Below, in pieces: positions 7,073 through 16,557 of a DNA stretch of 34,533 bases. The notes below the pieces were generated by a model that worked only from the letters and a program-made list of their open reading frames with translations, had not been told where the DNA came from and made no database searches. A program made the position numbers and the translations under genes. The stretch covers positions 1-34,533 of the forward strand of contig JAGKTT010000021.1 of NCBI GenBank assembly GCA_021153285.1, written 5' to 3'. This DNA comes from Bacteroidia bacterium. GTDB taxonomy: Bacteria; Bacteroidota; Bacteroidia; Bacteroidales; UBA932. The stretch's first letter is position 1. The number at the start of each line of letters is the position of its first letter.

Positions 7073-8412
7073 CACAGATCAAACTCATACAGCCTTTGAT
7101 GCATATGCGTCCGATGGATACGCACCTGAAGAACAGGATGTCTCCTCCATTGGGACTCTATACGATTGCGGCAATGTTCCGAGACCAATTTGATGTTGTC
7201 GTCGAAAACGAGAATGTGCGTGCTGTTGATATGACTGACTGTCCGGATATCGTTGGAATCTCCGTCAATGTCGATTCATTGCCAAGGTCTCTGGAAATAG
7301 CTGAAACATATCTGGACAGAGGGATTCCTGTAGTGCTTGGAGGGATTCTTCCGACAACTGCCCCAGATGAAATCCCTGAGAAAGAAGGTCTGATTGTTTG
7401 TATAGGTGCGGCCGAAGGTACATGGCATGATATCATGGAAGATCTTCAGAAAGGGACTCTTAAACGAATATATACTTGCCCTCACTCGTTCAGCGGTGAC
7501 AAGATAGTTCCTCCTGCATATGACCTTATGCCTAAAGGGGACTATCTATATCGTAACATTTTCCATACCAGCAGGGGATGTCCTTTCCGGTGTGATTTCT
7601 GCTACAACAGCTCCAAGGAAAGATGGTATGTGAATCGACCTGTGGAAGATGTCCTTTCAGAGGTAAGGGCATCGGGAGTCAAGCATGTGATGTTCATTGA
7701 CGACAACTTCATCGGTAATCTCAAATGGACACGAGAGCTTATGGCCGAACTGAAGAAATCAGGTATCCGTTGGAATGCAGCCGTGTCTATAAACGTTGTG
7801 AATATCCCTGGCCTGCTGGATGAAATGAAGGATTCGGGATGCAAGGGTCTATTCATTGGTTTTGAAAGCATCAACCCCTCATCAGTCAGTGGTGTTCACA
7901 AGGTGCAGAACGATGTCGCTAAATACGAATATGCGGTCGAGGAAATCCACAAGCGCGGGATAATGATCAATGCAAGCTTCGTTTTCGGTCTTGACAGCGA
8001 TACCAAGGAAACATTCCAGGCAACGCTGGACTGGATTGTAAGGAATAGGATAGAGACTGTCACATCTCATATTCTCACACCGTATCCGGGAACGGCCCTG
8101 CATAAGCAGATGGAGAGCGAGGGTAGATTGCTGACGCGAGACCTTGGTCTCTATGATACAGCCCATGTCGTGATGCAGCCTAAGAATATGACTCCGGAAG
8201 AGCTATATGCCGGATATCTGTGGATATATGATCAGGTATATTGTTTCAAGAATATCCTCAGAAGGATTCCTCGTTCGCTTTCACAGGTGCCTGCTTACCT
8301 GATGTTCAATTTTCTGTACAGGAAGTGGGGGCGATTCACTGACTGGTTATGTGGAAAAGTAACTTACGAGAGAATCGGAAAATTGGGTGAAAAATTGTCT
8401 AAGTATATTTAG
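7069..8412 (+). CDS. B12-binding-domain-like radical SAM protein
   Basis: Residues 1-140 resemble the Rossmann-like cobalamin-binding domain found in front of many radical SAM enzymes (SPPLGLYTIAAM, DIVGISVNVDS, VVLGGILPT), but the DxHxxG motif that carries the cobalt-binding His is not visible. The radical SAM core begins with SRGCPFRCDFCYN; Cys171, Cys175 and Cys178 would hold the 4Fe-4S cluster. IDDNF and FIGFES follow as expected. The C-terminal 90 residues are basic and aromatic and may contact a membrane or lipid substrate. The substrate is unknown. Translation is coupled to mtgA copy 2, so modification of a cell-wall or lipid component is a reasonable guess. Confidence 0.88.
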   Translation: MTQIKLIQPLMHMRPMDTHLKNRMSPPLGLYTIAAMFRDQFDVVVENENVRAVDMTDCPDIVGISVNVDSLPRSLEIAETYLDRGIPVVLGGILPTTAPDEIPEKEGLIVCIGAAEGTWHDIMEDLQKGTLKRIYTCPHSFSGDKIVPPAYDLMPKGDYLYRNIFHTSRGCPFRCDFCYNSSKERWYVNRPVEDVLSEVRASGVKHVMFIDDNFIGNLKWTRELMAELKKSGIRWNAAVSINVVNIPGLLDEMKDSGCKGLFIGFESINPSSVSGVHKVQNDVAKYEYAVEEIHKRGIMINASFVFGLDSDTKETFQATLDWIVRNRIETVTSHILTPYPGTALHKQMESEGRLLTRDLGLYDTAHVVMQPKNMTPEELYAGYLWIYDQVYCFKNILRRIPRSLSQVPAYLMFNFLYRKWGRFTDWLCGKVTYERIGKLGEKLSKYI

Positions 8413-8877
8413 AGAACAGGGAAGAGGATTGGTGAAATTATATCATTCTTTCTATTTAAATATCCTATGAGTAGTATTTTACACTCGCTGAGAATTGTAA
8501 AATGGCGGCAGAATGTTCGGCTGCCCTTTATGCGATTCTAGCATTTCTCTAATGTGGCAATAGGCGAAATGTGAATCTTATTTATATCTTATAATCAGCA
8601 TGTAAACAAACATGTACTGGCATATCCTTATATTACGTTTTCAGTTAGAGAAACAAAATTAAATCTATAAGATTTTCCTGCTCTAAAATAGTAGAGATAG
8701 CTAAACTTCCAAAGATTTGACCACAAAAAGTTATTGACATATTAACATCTGAATAATAGTTATTATTAACATGCTATATTGCAGATATTCAGCAGATTAT
8801 AAAACTTATCCAATAGATATACACTTGCCACTTTTATGCGGTTTTATCTTATAATTTTGTGGGAAAAATTAGCGAAA
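8413..8877 (+). other. 465-base gap without a gene
   Basis: The stretch is very A+T-rich. It contains a weak hairpin (GGCAG at 8507-8511 with CTGCC at 8521-8525), which could end the radical SAM transcript although no T run follows, an A+T palindrome at 8752-8767, and the dnaB promoter near its right end. No convincing open frame or RNA gene was seen. Confidence 0.6.
8852..8859 (+). promoter_or_regulatory. dnaB promoter, -7 box TAATTTTG
   Basis: TAATTTTG matches TAnnTTTG and lies 18 bases before ATG 8878. A TTG at 8825-8827, 24 bases upstream of the box, may be the -33 element. This position argues against the upstream ATG at 8836, which lies in front of the box. Confidence 0.6.
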
Positions 8878-10422
8878 ATGACACAGGAAAAGAAACGAAA
8901 TTACAGGCGGAAGAATGTTGATAATCTGACTTCTGCAGCTACTGAAATTGGTAATGTACCACCTCAGGCAATTGATGTTGAAGCGGCCGTTCTAGGCGCA
9001 ATGATGGTTAACACTGACAGTGTAGATCAGTCAATGGACCTTCTTAAGCCTGAGTCATTCTATGACGGCAGGCACAAGGCAATCTTTGAATCAATGTATG
9101 AACTCTTTAATGAGCGTTCGCCGATTGACATGTTGACGGTTGTTGACAAGATGAAGCAGAAGGGAACACTCAATGACGTTGGTGGTCCTGCAAGACTAGC
9201 CGCATTGACCCAACAGGTGGGAACGGGAGCCAATGTTGAATACTACGTAAGAATTCTGCAGCAGAAGGCCATACAACGAAATCTCATAGAGGCTTCTTAT
9301 GGAATCCTCAAGAATGCCTTTGACCCGAGCATACCTGTGGATGATCTGGTAACAACTGCGCAGGATAATGTATATAATGCTATAGCGGGTAACCTCAAGA
9401 ATCCCTATAAGCATGTGTCAGAGGTCATTAACCTATCTATGGAAAGAATCGAACGTAGTCAGCACTCTACAGGAATAACAGGCGTTCACTCGGGATTCCA
9501 CAAGGTGGATCAGTTTACCATGGGATGGCAGCCAGGTAACCTTATTATTTTAGGGGCACGTCCATCAGTTGGTAAGACTGCATTTGCTCTCAATCTAGCA
9601 AGGAATGCTGCTGTGGGTTACAATGAACCAGTGGGCTTCTTCTCTCTTGAGATGACAACCATGGAGTTAATGGAGCGATTGATTGCAACGCAATCGGGCA
9701 TATCATCTGATAAGCTCAAGGGGAAACAAAAGTTATTGCCTAATGAGTGGCAGATATTGGAACAGAGTGCAGGGAAAATAAGCAAGGCTCCATTGTACAT
9801 AGATGAGACCCCTGGTATAACTTTGACTGAATTCGTTACAAAGGCTAAAAGACTCGTAAGGGAGAAAGGAGTAAAGATAATCTTTGTTGATTACCTCCAG
9901 TTAATGCATTCGGGTAAACCGCAGGTTGGAGGATTCTCAAAAGTGCAAGAGGTGACGGAGATTTCCAATACCCTCAAGACTACTGCTAAGGAACTTAACA
10001 TTCCTATCATAGCTCTTGCGCAGTTGAACAGAAACCTGATGAGCCGCATGGGAAGTAACGGCAAGCCGGTGCTCAGTGACCTTAAGGATTCCGGATCCAT
10101 CGAGCAGGATGCGGATATCGTGGTCTTCCTTCACCGTCCAGGATTGATAGGACTTGCTGAGGATCCTGATGAGCAGGCGAAAACAGAAGTGATCTTTGCC
10201 AAAAACAGGAACGGTCAGGTAGGCTCTGTAGAAATGAGATATGTGGGACATCTAATGAAGTTTGAGGATGTGCAGCCAACATTTTATGAATCTGCCATGA
10301 ACTCAGAACCAATCTGTAGCCCTGCTAGAGTTAAAGATAGACAGGGAGTGGTTGACCAATCAGAACCAATGCAGCAATTTTATAATCCATTTGACGAATT
10401 TACCCCGAACGATTTTATGTAG
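8878..10422 (+). CDS. dnaB: Replicative DNA helicase DnaB
   Basis: The ring helicase that unwinds DNA at the replication fork. The N-terminal domain starts at PPQAIDVEAAVLGAMM (about 26-41), as in other DnaB proteins, and the RecA-like domain has Walker A GARPSVGKT (Lys233), the segment FFSLEM, and Walker B IIFVDYLQLM. DSGSIEQDAD and FAKNRNG near the C terminus are also diagnostic. About 514 residues is normal for Bacteroidales. The in-frame ATG at 8836 would place the start upstream of the -7 box, so 8878 is chosen. It has its own promoter and a 179-base gap after it, so it is probably a single-gene transcript. Confidence 0.94.
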   Translation: MTQEKKRNYRRKNVDNLTSAATEIGNVPPQAIDVEAAVLGAMMVNTDSVDQSMDLLKPESFYDGRHKAIFESMYELFNERSPIDMLTVVDKMKQKGTLNDVGGPARLAALTQQVGTGANVEYYVRILQQKAIQRNLIEASYGILKNAFDPSIPVDDLVTTAQDNVYNAIAGNLKNPYKHVSEVINLSMERIERSQHSTGITGVHSGFHKVDQFTMGWQPGNLIILGARPSVGKTAFALNLARNAAVGYNEPVGFFSLEMTTMELMERLIATQSGISSDKLKGKQKLLPNEWQILEQSAGKISKAPLYIDETPGITLTEFVTKAKRLVREKGVKIIFVDYLQLMHSGKPQVGGFSKVQEVTEISNTLKTTAKELNIPIIALAQLNRNLMSRMGSNGKPVLSDLKDSGSIEQDADIVVFLHRPGLIGLAEDPDEQAKTEVIFAKNRNGQVGSVEMRYVGHLMKFEDVQPTFYESAMNSEPICSPARVKDRQGVVDQSEPMQQFYNPFDEFTPNDFM

Positions 10423-10576
10423 CTATAGTTTATACTATGGGAATCATATGGCTTTGTGTTTTTCAGTGAATATTTCAAGGTGTTTCTTTGTAACACTGAT
10501 GTATGTGTTTCATATATAATCATGAGACATTGTGATACAAGGCTTGTAATTGCCATGATTTGGCACAATGTAATAC

Positions 10577-10584
10577 TACTTTTG
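10577..10584 (+). promoter_or_regulatory. Promoter of the SNF2-RavA-ViaA operon, -7 box TACTTTTG
   Basis: TACTTTTG fits TAnnTTTG and ends 17 bases before ATG 10602. TTG at 10550-10552 lies 24 bases upstream of the box, the same distance as for dnaB. Confidence 0.55.
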
Positions 10585-10601
10585 CCACATAATCACTGAC
10601 T

Positions 10602-13600
10602 ATGACTGAAAAGCAACTTCAAGAGCACTTCCCGGAGCTGAGTGTGATGGACTTCAAGGTCCTTTGCAACATAGCATTCCATGGCGAGATTCCCAGCAGT
10701 TATGCGCTGAGGAATATCGCTTCGCGTTCGCGTGCCAATGTCAATGACGTCAATGAGGCTCTGTTGCGTCTTAAGAGAACACCATACCTCGATGGAACCA
10801 AAGTAGCGCCTCGCTACTTCTTCAAGGTAGTGAAGGTGATGATGGAGAATATCCCGCAATGGGAAGACTCCTTCAAAAGAATGCAGCAGTTCCGCTATGA
10901 GACGTCCAAGTATCTATGGGAGTTTGCCAAGGAGATTGCCAAAGAAAACTGGAAAGGTGCGGCCTCTATGAAGAGGCCATCAATGAATTTCCAAAGATAC
11001 GGGCGTGAGGACAATGTCTTGAGCATGGAGCGTTACATCGGTGAACTCGCTATCGAAGAAGAAAAGTCAGCCCTTCTCAATGTTCTCAATGACGTAGAGC
11101 TTTCTCGTTTGATCGAACAGCTCCTTGAAGACAAGATGCAGGAGAACACTATATCGATAGAGTTCATAGATACTGTAAGGGATATGATGCAGAGGGAGAA
11201 GATAAGTTCCCCTGACGCTGAACATGTTCTCGAAGCTTACCGGTACTTCATTGAGGGAAATTTCGTAGAGGGTATACCTGTCAAGGATAAGGCAAAGGAG
11301 AATCTACCTACAATGTGGTCTTACGGAGTCAAGGCTATAAACCTCCTGTATCGTGACCATCTCAGGGAGTCCCTCGAGTGCTTTACCGATGCCATGCGCG
11401 AGCATGATAAAGACTGCAAAGTCCCAGGGTCATTCAATAGTCAGATACTTTCATTCTTCTACGCCATCTGTCTTATCAGATGTTCCAAGTCAGGTATATT
11501 CGGGCGACGCGATCATGTTGATGACAAGCTGGAGAAACTCCTTCATAACAGGGACGTTTATTATGGAAGAAAACTGGCCGCAACTCGAATACTTCTTACC
11601 TATGCCAAGAATGAAAGTGCCCAGTGCGGTTCATACGTGACAAAGGAGGTCACGACGATGATACAGGAAGATAACTGTCCTCTTGCCAGAATCTTTGGTG
11701 ACATTCTCATGGGGTACTTCAAATGCAACGAGAATACTCTTGCCTCGGAGATGCCATCTCTTGGCATCCTTAAACATGAGCTGTCAACGTTTTATCCGAT
11801 AGGCACAGGCAACAAGAGTGAACTTACGAAGGCATTTGGCGGACAGCCGCTTCTTAATGCCACACGAAGACGTGAGGACTGGCAGATTCTATTCAGTGAC
11901 ATCCGCAAGAACCTACTTGAAGGACAGAAGGCAGAGAAGAGACTTATCTACTTCTTTGACGGGCTTTGGCTTAAAAGTATAGTAGAGCAGACACGCCGTG
12001 ACGATGGGTCATGGGATTCCGGTATCTCCGTATCACGAAAGCAGTTCCTCAATGAGGGATTCGAATCCATGAACGAGGCGGACAGGAAGGTGGCTGCCAA
12101 GATGAGGGTAAGGGTTGTGGACAAGCCGGAAGCATCGATCTTCTTTGAGGAACTGGGTGCGAGCGAACGTCTCTTTGTCGGTGAACCATATATCAAGCCA
12201 TTTATTCCTGCGGAAGTAGAGGTCGTTATGCCGACCCTCAGCTTCAAGACTGTAGGACATGAGATATACGTTTCCTCGAATGTATCACTGGATAAGAACC
12301 TGAGGATCCCGGACAAGTGTATAGTATCGACAAATGAATTCGGTAAGTACAATGCCATAATGCTGAATGACCTGCAGAGGGATGTGCTTACAAGAGCCCT
12401 TTCCTCGCCGGTACTGCCCATCCACGCTGCTGCAGAAGTGAAGATTCTTGCCGAGCGTCTGGAAGGTATCCTGGATGTGGAATGCGACCTGATGAATGCA
12501 GATATGATCCAGTCGGTGAAGGGCACAGGAACCATCGCAATCCGCATCACTCCTGACGACAAGAACAAGAGCTATCAGGTGCAGATGCTTGCTGCACCGC
12601 TCCCTCAGGGACAGATACGCTTTCCGGCGGGAGAAGGTGAAGAGATAATTTATGACCAGGCGGATGGCCAGACTATGGCCGTGGAGAGGAATCTTGTCGC
12701 CGAACAGGTCAACTACGACCTCCTCCATGAATTCATCTGCGAGAAGATCGGTGATGTGTTCACCGACTTCATGACTGCAGAGCTTTCTACATCACAGTCT
12801 CTGCTGACACTGCTTGAGTTCGCCTTCGAACATCAGAGTACATATCTTCTGGAGTGGCCTCTTGGAAGGGAACTGAAGTTCAAGGGCGTAATGACTCCGG
12901 CCAATGTAGATCTGCAGGTATCTACCCAGATGGAATGGTTCAAGGTGCAGGGTAATGTGGCAATTCCAGGTACTGTCTGCTCGTTCGAGGACCTGCTGGC
13001 TCGCTATAGGGAAACTCCTTACAAGGGATACATCCAGATAGGGGAGAATGAGTACATGAGGATGACTGAGGCCTTAAAGAAGCATATCGAGCAAATCGAG
13101 AGCGTGATTGCCGGATATGACAAGGCTTCAGGAAGCCAGTTGGTCGGCAAGTACGATGTCGGCAGGCTGGCGGAGATCCTAGGTGATGACGGCGGCCTCC
13201 ATGCGCAGATGGATGAAGGATTCTTAGGGCTTCTAAAGCAGATGCGTGAGGCCTATGAGTCTCCAGTCGAGGTGCCTAATACACTGAACGCCACCCTTCG
13301 AGATTACCAGAAGGAGGGATTCGAGTGGATGGCAAGGCTTACTAGCTGGGGTGCGGGAGCATGCCTTGCGGATGATATGGGCCTTGGCAAGACAGTGCAG
13401 ACCATAGCGCTCTTGCTCCACAGGGCTGAACAGGGCCCTTCTCTGGTTGTTGCTCCGAAGTCACTGGTGCTGAACTGGGAGAATGAGCTGAAGAAGTTCG
13501 CTCCTTCGCTTAGAGCCATAAATATCAACAAGGAGAAGAATAAGAAGATGCTCGTCGAGGGTGCGAGGGAAGGTGATGTGGTGATCACCACCTATGGAGT

Positions 13601-14681
13601 CCTGGTGACTCAGAAGGACACCTTGACCAGGAAGAACTGGAATGTGATATGCCTTGATGAGGCTCACTCGATCAAGAACCGTATGACTAGGACCTCACGC
13701 AGTGCCATGGCTCTGAAGGGTGATGCTAAGGTCATATTGACCGGTACTCCTCTGCAGAACCATCTTGGCGAGATGTGGAATCTCTTCCAGTTCATCAATC
13801 CTGGAATGCTCGGGCCTTGGCAGCAGTTCGTGGACAAGTATATCAAGTCACCATGGGATGATATGATTCAGAAGGAGCTCAAGGACAGGACTCTGCCGTT
13901 CATCCTGCGAAGAACCAAGGAAGAGGTCCTGGATGACCTTCCGGAGAAGATAAGCTACGAGCAGATGGTGGAGCTCAGTGACGAAGAACTGCAGATCTAT
14001 GAGAAGATCCGCAAGGATGTGGAACTGAAATTCAAGAAACGTAAGACCAAGGCCGAGAGGGAGGCGGCTAAATCGCTTGACCTGAGCTTCTTCCAGGAAC
14101 TTACAAAGCTGCGTCTGCTTGCCAATTCCGTATCATTAGTCTATCCGGAATGGAAGCCGGAGTCGTCGAAGATAGCTGCGCTGAGGGATATCCTCACTTC
14201 TCTAAGCTCCAGGACTGACAACCGCGTACTGATATTCAGCCAGTTTACCAGCTTCCTATCGCAGATAGGCGCTATGATGAAGGATGCAGGCTTTGAGTAT
14301 CTGTATCTGGACGGGCAGACCCCTCTTGATGAAAGACAGAGGCTTGTTGACCGCTTCCAGGACGGAGAGAGTCAGTTCTTCCTCATCAGCCTCAAGGCTG
14401 GAGGACTGGGTCTGAACCTGACGGCGGCAAATTACGTCATCCTTATGGATCCGTGGTGGAACCCGTCAATCGAGGACCAGGCGACAGACAGGGCTCATAG
14501 ACTTGGGCAGGAGAGGAATGTGACTGTGATCAGGCTTGTCAGCGCGAATACCATCGAGGAGAAGATTCTCAAGCTGCATGAGCAGAAGCAGGACCTGTCC
14601 AACAGGATGCTTGAGGGAACCTCCGGCAGTGCTGCACTCTCGATGGATGATATACTTGATATGGTGTCACCTTATAGATAG
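10602..14681 (+). CDS. SNF2-family DEAD/DEAH-box helicase/translocase, 1359 aa
   Basis: The C-terminal 450 residues are a complete SNF2 motor: DYQKEGFEWM, ADDMGLGKT (Lys930), VAPKSLVLNW, DEAH at 1019-1022, TGTPLQNHLGEMW, SQFTSFLSQI, LISLKAGGLGLNLT and the arginine-finger motif DQATDRAHRLGQ. Such proteins use ATP to move along double-stranded DNA and displace or remodel bound protein. The first 900 residues show no family I recognise by eye: residues 1-60 could be a winged-helix-like unit, and 230-380 is mostly helical and may be repeat-like. The next gene starts 5 bases after the stop. It is followed by RavA- and ViaA-like genes, so it may be a client or partner of that ATPase pair. Confidence 0.9.
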   Translation: MTEKQLQEHFPELSVMDFKVLCNIAFHGEIPSSYALRNIASRSRANVNDVNEALLRLKRTPYLDGTKVAPRYFFKVVKVMMENIPQWEDSFKRMQQFRYETSKYLWEFAKEIAKENWKGAASMKRPSMNFQRYGREDNVLSMERYIGELAIEEEKSALLNVLNDVELSRLIEQLLEDKMQENTISIEFIDTVRDMMQREKISSPDAEHVLEAYRYFIEGNFVEGIPVKDKAKENLPTMWSYGVKAINLLYRDHLRESLECFTDAMREHDKDCKVPGSFNSQILSFFYAICLIRCSKSGIFGRRDHVDDKLEKLLHNRDVYYGRKLAATRILLTYAKNESAQCGSYVTKEVTTMIQEDNCPLARIFGDILMGYFKCNENTLASEMPSLGILKHELSTFYPIGTGNKSELTKAFGGQPLLNATRRREDWQILFSDIRKNLLEGQKAEKRLIYFFDGLWLKSIVEQTRRDDGSWDSGISVSRKQFLNEGFESMNEADRKVAAKMRVRVVDKPEASIFFEELGASERLFVGEPYIKPFIPAEVEVVMPTLSFKTVGHEIYVSSNVSLDKNLRIPDKCIVSTNEFGKYNAIMLNDLQRDVLTRALSSPVLPIHAAAEVKILAERLEGILDVECDLMNADMIQSVKGTGTIAIRITPDDKNKSYQVQMLAAPLPQGQIRFPAGEGEEIIYDQADGQTMAVERNLVAEQVNYDLLHEFICEKIGDVFTDFMTAELSTSQSLLTLLEFAFEHQSTYLLEWPLGRELKFKGVMTPANVDLQVSTQMEWFKVQGNVAIPGTVCSFEDLLARYRETPYKGYIQIGENEYMRMTEALKKHIEQIESVIAGYDKASGSQLVGKYDVGRLAEILGDDGGLHAQMDEGFLGLLKQMREAYESPVEVPNTLNATLRDYQKEGFEWMARLTSWGAGACLADDMGLGKTVQTIALLLHRAEQGPSLVVAPKSLVLNWENELKKFAPSLRAININKEKNKKMLVEGAREGDVVITTYGVLVTQKDTLTRKNWNVICLDEAHSIKNRMTRTSRSAMALKGDAKVILTGTPLQNHLGEMWNLFQFINPGMLGPWQQFVDKYIKSPWDDMIQKELKDRTLPFILRRTKEEVLDDLPEKISYEQMVELSDEELQIYEKIRKDVELKFKKRKTKAEREAAKSLDLSFFQELTKLRLLANSVSLVYPEWKPESSKIAALRDILTSLSSRTDNRVLIFSQFTSFLSQIGAMMKDAGFEYLYLDGQTPLDERQRLVDRFQDGESQFFLISLKAGGLGLNLTAANYVILMDPWWNPSIEDQATDRAHRLGQERNVTVIRLVSANTIEEKILKLHEQKQDLSNRMLEGTSGSAALSMDDILDMVSPYR

Positions 14682-14686
14682 CGCAT

Positions 14687-15199
14687 ATGGAATTCATAGA
14701 ACTGTTGGAAAAGGAACTGGAGGAAATCCTCAATGACTCCAGGATGAGAGTGGTCATCTTCGAAGACGAGGGTGATTTCACTGCAAGAATCATCATGCCT
14801 CAGGAGTTCATGATAACCTATGGAGTTAAGAAGGACGACATGGTTTACATGAAGATGAGGGAAGCCGCCGGTAAGATTGCCAGTTTCAAGGAGATGTACA
14901 TGGACGGTGCCCTGCAGCCCGATATTGGTGAAGCCTTTCTGGATCTGCCTGGTGTGTTCTCCTTTGTGACTGACCAGATAGACATCAGAGCCAAAAGGCT
15001 CATAGGTATAATCATGCATGATATGTATGGAAAGCATAACATATATGCAATCAATGTACATGAAGAGAATATCCGGGTGGATACCCGTGGAGGAAGATTC
15101 TACTTCAAGTACAATGACTTCAATGTGAGTGTCAAGAAGGAACTCGAGCTGGTAGATAGGATGATGAGAAAACCATTAAGGAAACGATTCAAGATATGA
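14687..15199 (+). CDS. Unknown 170-aa protein between SNF2 and RavA genes
   Basis: No signal peptide, membrane helix or known motif was seen. The first 25 residues are a charged helix (LEKELEEILNDSRM), the middle has IIMPQEFMITYGVKKDD, and the last 20 residues are strongly basic (RMMRKPLRKRFKI). The basic tail could contact nucleic acid or an acidic partner; the following VWA protein has a long acidic segment. The start is 5 bases after the SNF2 stop and the end overlaps the RavA-like start (ATGA), so it is firmly inside the operon and is likely an adaptor for it. Function is unknown. Confidence 0.78.
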   Translation: MEFIELLEKELEEILNDSRMRVVIFEDEGDFTARIIMPQEFMITYGVKKDDMVYMKMREAAGKIASFKEMYMDGALQPDIGEAFLDLPGVFSFVTDQIDIRAKRLIGIIMHDMYGKHNIYAINVHEENIRVDTRGGRFYFKYNDFNVSVKKELELVDRMMRKPLRKRFKI

Positions 15200-16557
15200 C
15201 GATAGATATACGAGAGAGAATGAAACTGCTCGTCCGGGAGATGAGCAAAGGAGCCTTTGAGAGGGAGGAGGCCATTGGGCTTAGCCTTTTGAGTGCCCTG
15301 TCAGGAGAAAGCATCTTCCTGCTGGGACTGCCTGGAGTCGGAAAGAGTATGATCGCCAGAAGGCTCAAGAGTGCCTTCAAGGACAGCTCATGCTTTGAGT
15401 ATCTGATGAGCCGCTTCAGTACTCCGGACGAGATCTTCGGTCCGGTATCCATCAGCAAGCTTAAGGACGAGGATACTTACGAGAGATGTGTGGACGGGTA
15501 CCTGCCGACAGCCGACGTAATCTTCCTTGATGAGATATGGAAGGCCGGTCCTGCCATTCAAAACTCGCTTCTGACCGCCCTTAACGAGAAGATCTTCCAT
15601 AACGGAAAGGTGGACATCAATCTGCCTCTCAAGGGTATCATAGCGGCCTCCAATGAGCTGCCAGCCGAAGATGAAGGTCTTGAGGCGCTCTGGGACCGAT
15701 TCCTAATCAGGTATATCGTCAAGCCGATAAACCATAAGAATGCGTTCATGCTGCTTATCGGTAACGACAAGATGGCTTTTAAGATGCCTGGGAATCTGCC
15801 TTTGAGTCCCGACGAGTATGCTGAGATACAAAAGGGAATTGATAGGGTGATTGTGCCGGAGGCGGTGATGGAGTCTCTGTTCGAGCTTCGCGAACTCTAT
15901 GCAAAGAGATTTGCCAACAAGGAGGAGGATGAGGAGGAAGAGGCTCCATACATCTCAGACCGTAGGTGGAAGAAGATAGTAGGAATCCTCAGGGCATCCG
16001 CGTATCTTAACGGAAGGAGTGTTGTTGACTTCAGTGACTGCCTGCTTCTTGAGCACATGCTGTGGGACAAGGATACTCAGCTGTCAAAGGTCATGAAGGA
16101 TGTGGCGGAGATGGTCGCGACAGGTGTGGTGCGCCAGCAGCGTAAGATTAAGGCGAATGGACCGTTCTCAGAGCAGCTTGCCACTTCTGATGACGGAGAG
16201 CACTACATAGTGAATACCGGTCAGGGTGAACTGCTGATAGGAGTGGATGAATATCAGGAACTGGCGGATGGGAAGCCTGCATACGGCCGTTTTGCCAGCG
16301 GAAACCAGATTATCGTGGATTCGACTGCTGGAGACTTCAGACTCAAGTGTGAAAAGTTCGGAACACTCAATGTCAATACCTTCACCTATCAGCTGCAAAG
16401 GAAGAGAGGTCGTAAGAGCGTCTCGATTGAGGATATCATGGATACCCCTGCTATCATCGAGGAGCTGATCTCCAGGAACCTTTTCCTGAGAGAGGCGATG
16501 GAAGATTATCCATATCTGGCGGCTGTCACCAACCGATTCAAGGGATTCCGTAAATGA
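15196..16557 (+). CDS. ravA: RavA-like MoxR-family AAA+ ATPase
   Basis: Strongly resembles E. coli RavA through the AAA+ core: ALSGESIFLLGLPGVGKS (Walker A Lys50), FEYLMSRFSTPDEIFGP, YLPTADVIFLDEIWKAGP (Walker B Asp112/Glu113), ASNELPAEDEGLEALWDRF and the sensor segment YISDRRWKK. The C-terminal third (about 300-453) differs from the E. coli protein. In E. coli RavA forms a hexamer that works with the VWA protein ViaA as a chaperone-like pair, affecting respiratory complexes and aminoglycoside uptake. Start and stop both overlap neighbours by 4 bases, so the 170-aa protein, RavA and ViaA are translated as a unit. The ortholog call is strong for the ATPase core; function in this organism is not known. 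Confidence 0.88.
   Translation: MTIDIRERMKLLVREMSKGAFEREEAIGLSLLSALSGESIFLLGLPGVGKSMIARRLKSAFKDSSCFEYLMSRFSTPDEIFGPVSISKLKDEDTYERCVDGYLPTADVIFLDEIWKAGPAIQNSLLTALNEKIFHNGKVDINLPLKGIIAASNELPAEDEGLEALWDRFLIRYIVKPINHKNAFMLLIGNDKMAFKMPGNLPLSPDEYAEIQKGIDRVIVPEAVMESLFELRELYAKRFANKEEDEEEEAPYISDRRWKKIVGILRASAYLNGRSVVDFSDCLLLEHMLWDKDTQLSKVMKDVAEMVATGVVRQQRKIKANGPFSEQLATSDDGEHYIVNTGQGELLIGVDEYQELADGKPAYGRFASGNQIIVDSTAGDFRLKCEKFGTLNVNTFTYQLQRKRGRKSVSIEDIMDTPAIIEELISRNLFLREAMEDYPYLAAVTNRFKGFRK

Noticed and set aside
8752..8767. A+T palindrome as a replication origin before dnaB
   Set aside because: It is short, the region is A+T-rich overall, and no DnaA boxes or iterons were seen.
11948..12568. A 206-residue open frame on the minus strand inside the SNF2 gene
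   Set aside because: It lies wholly opposite a clear SNF2 gene, has a Ser/Thr/Arg-rich composition typical of antisense shadows, and no promoter or motif.
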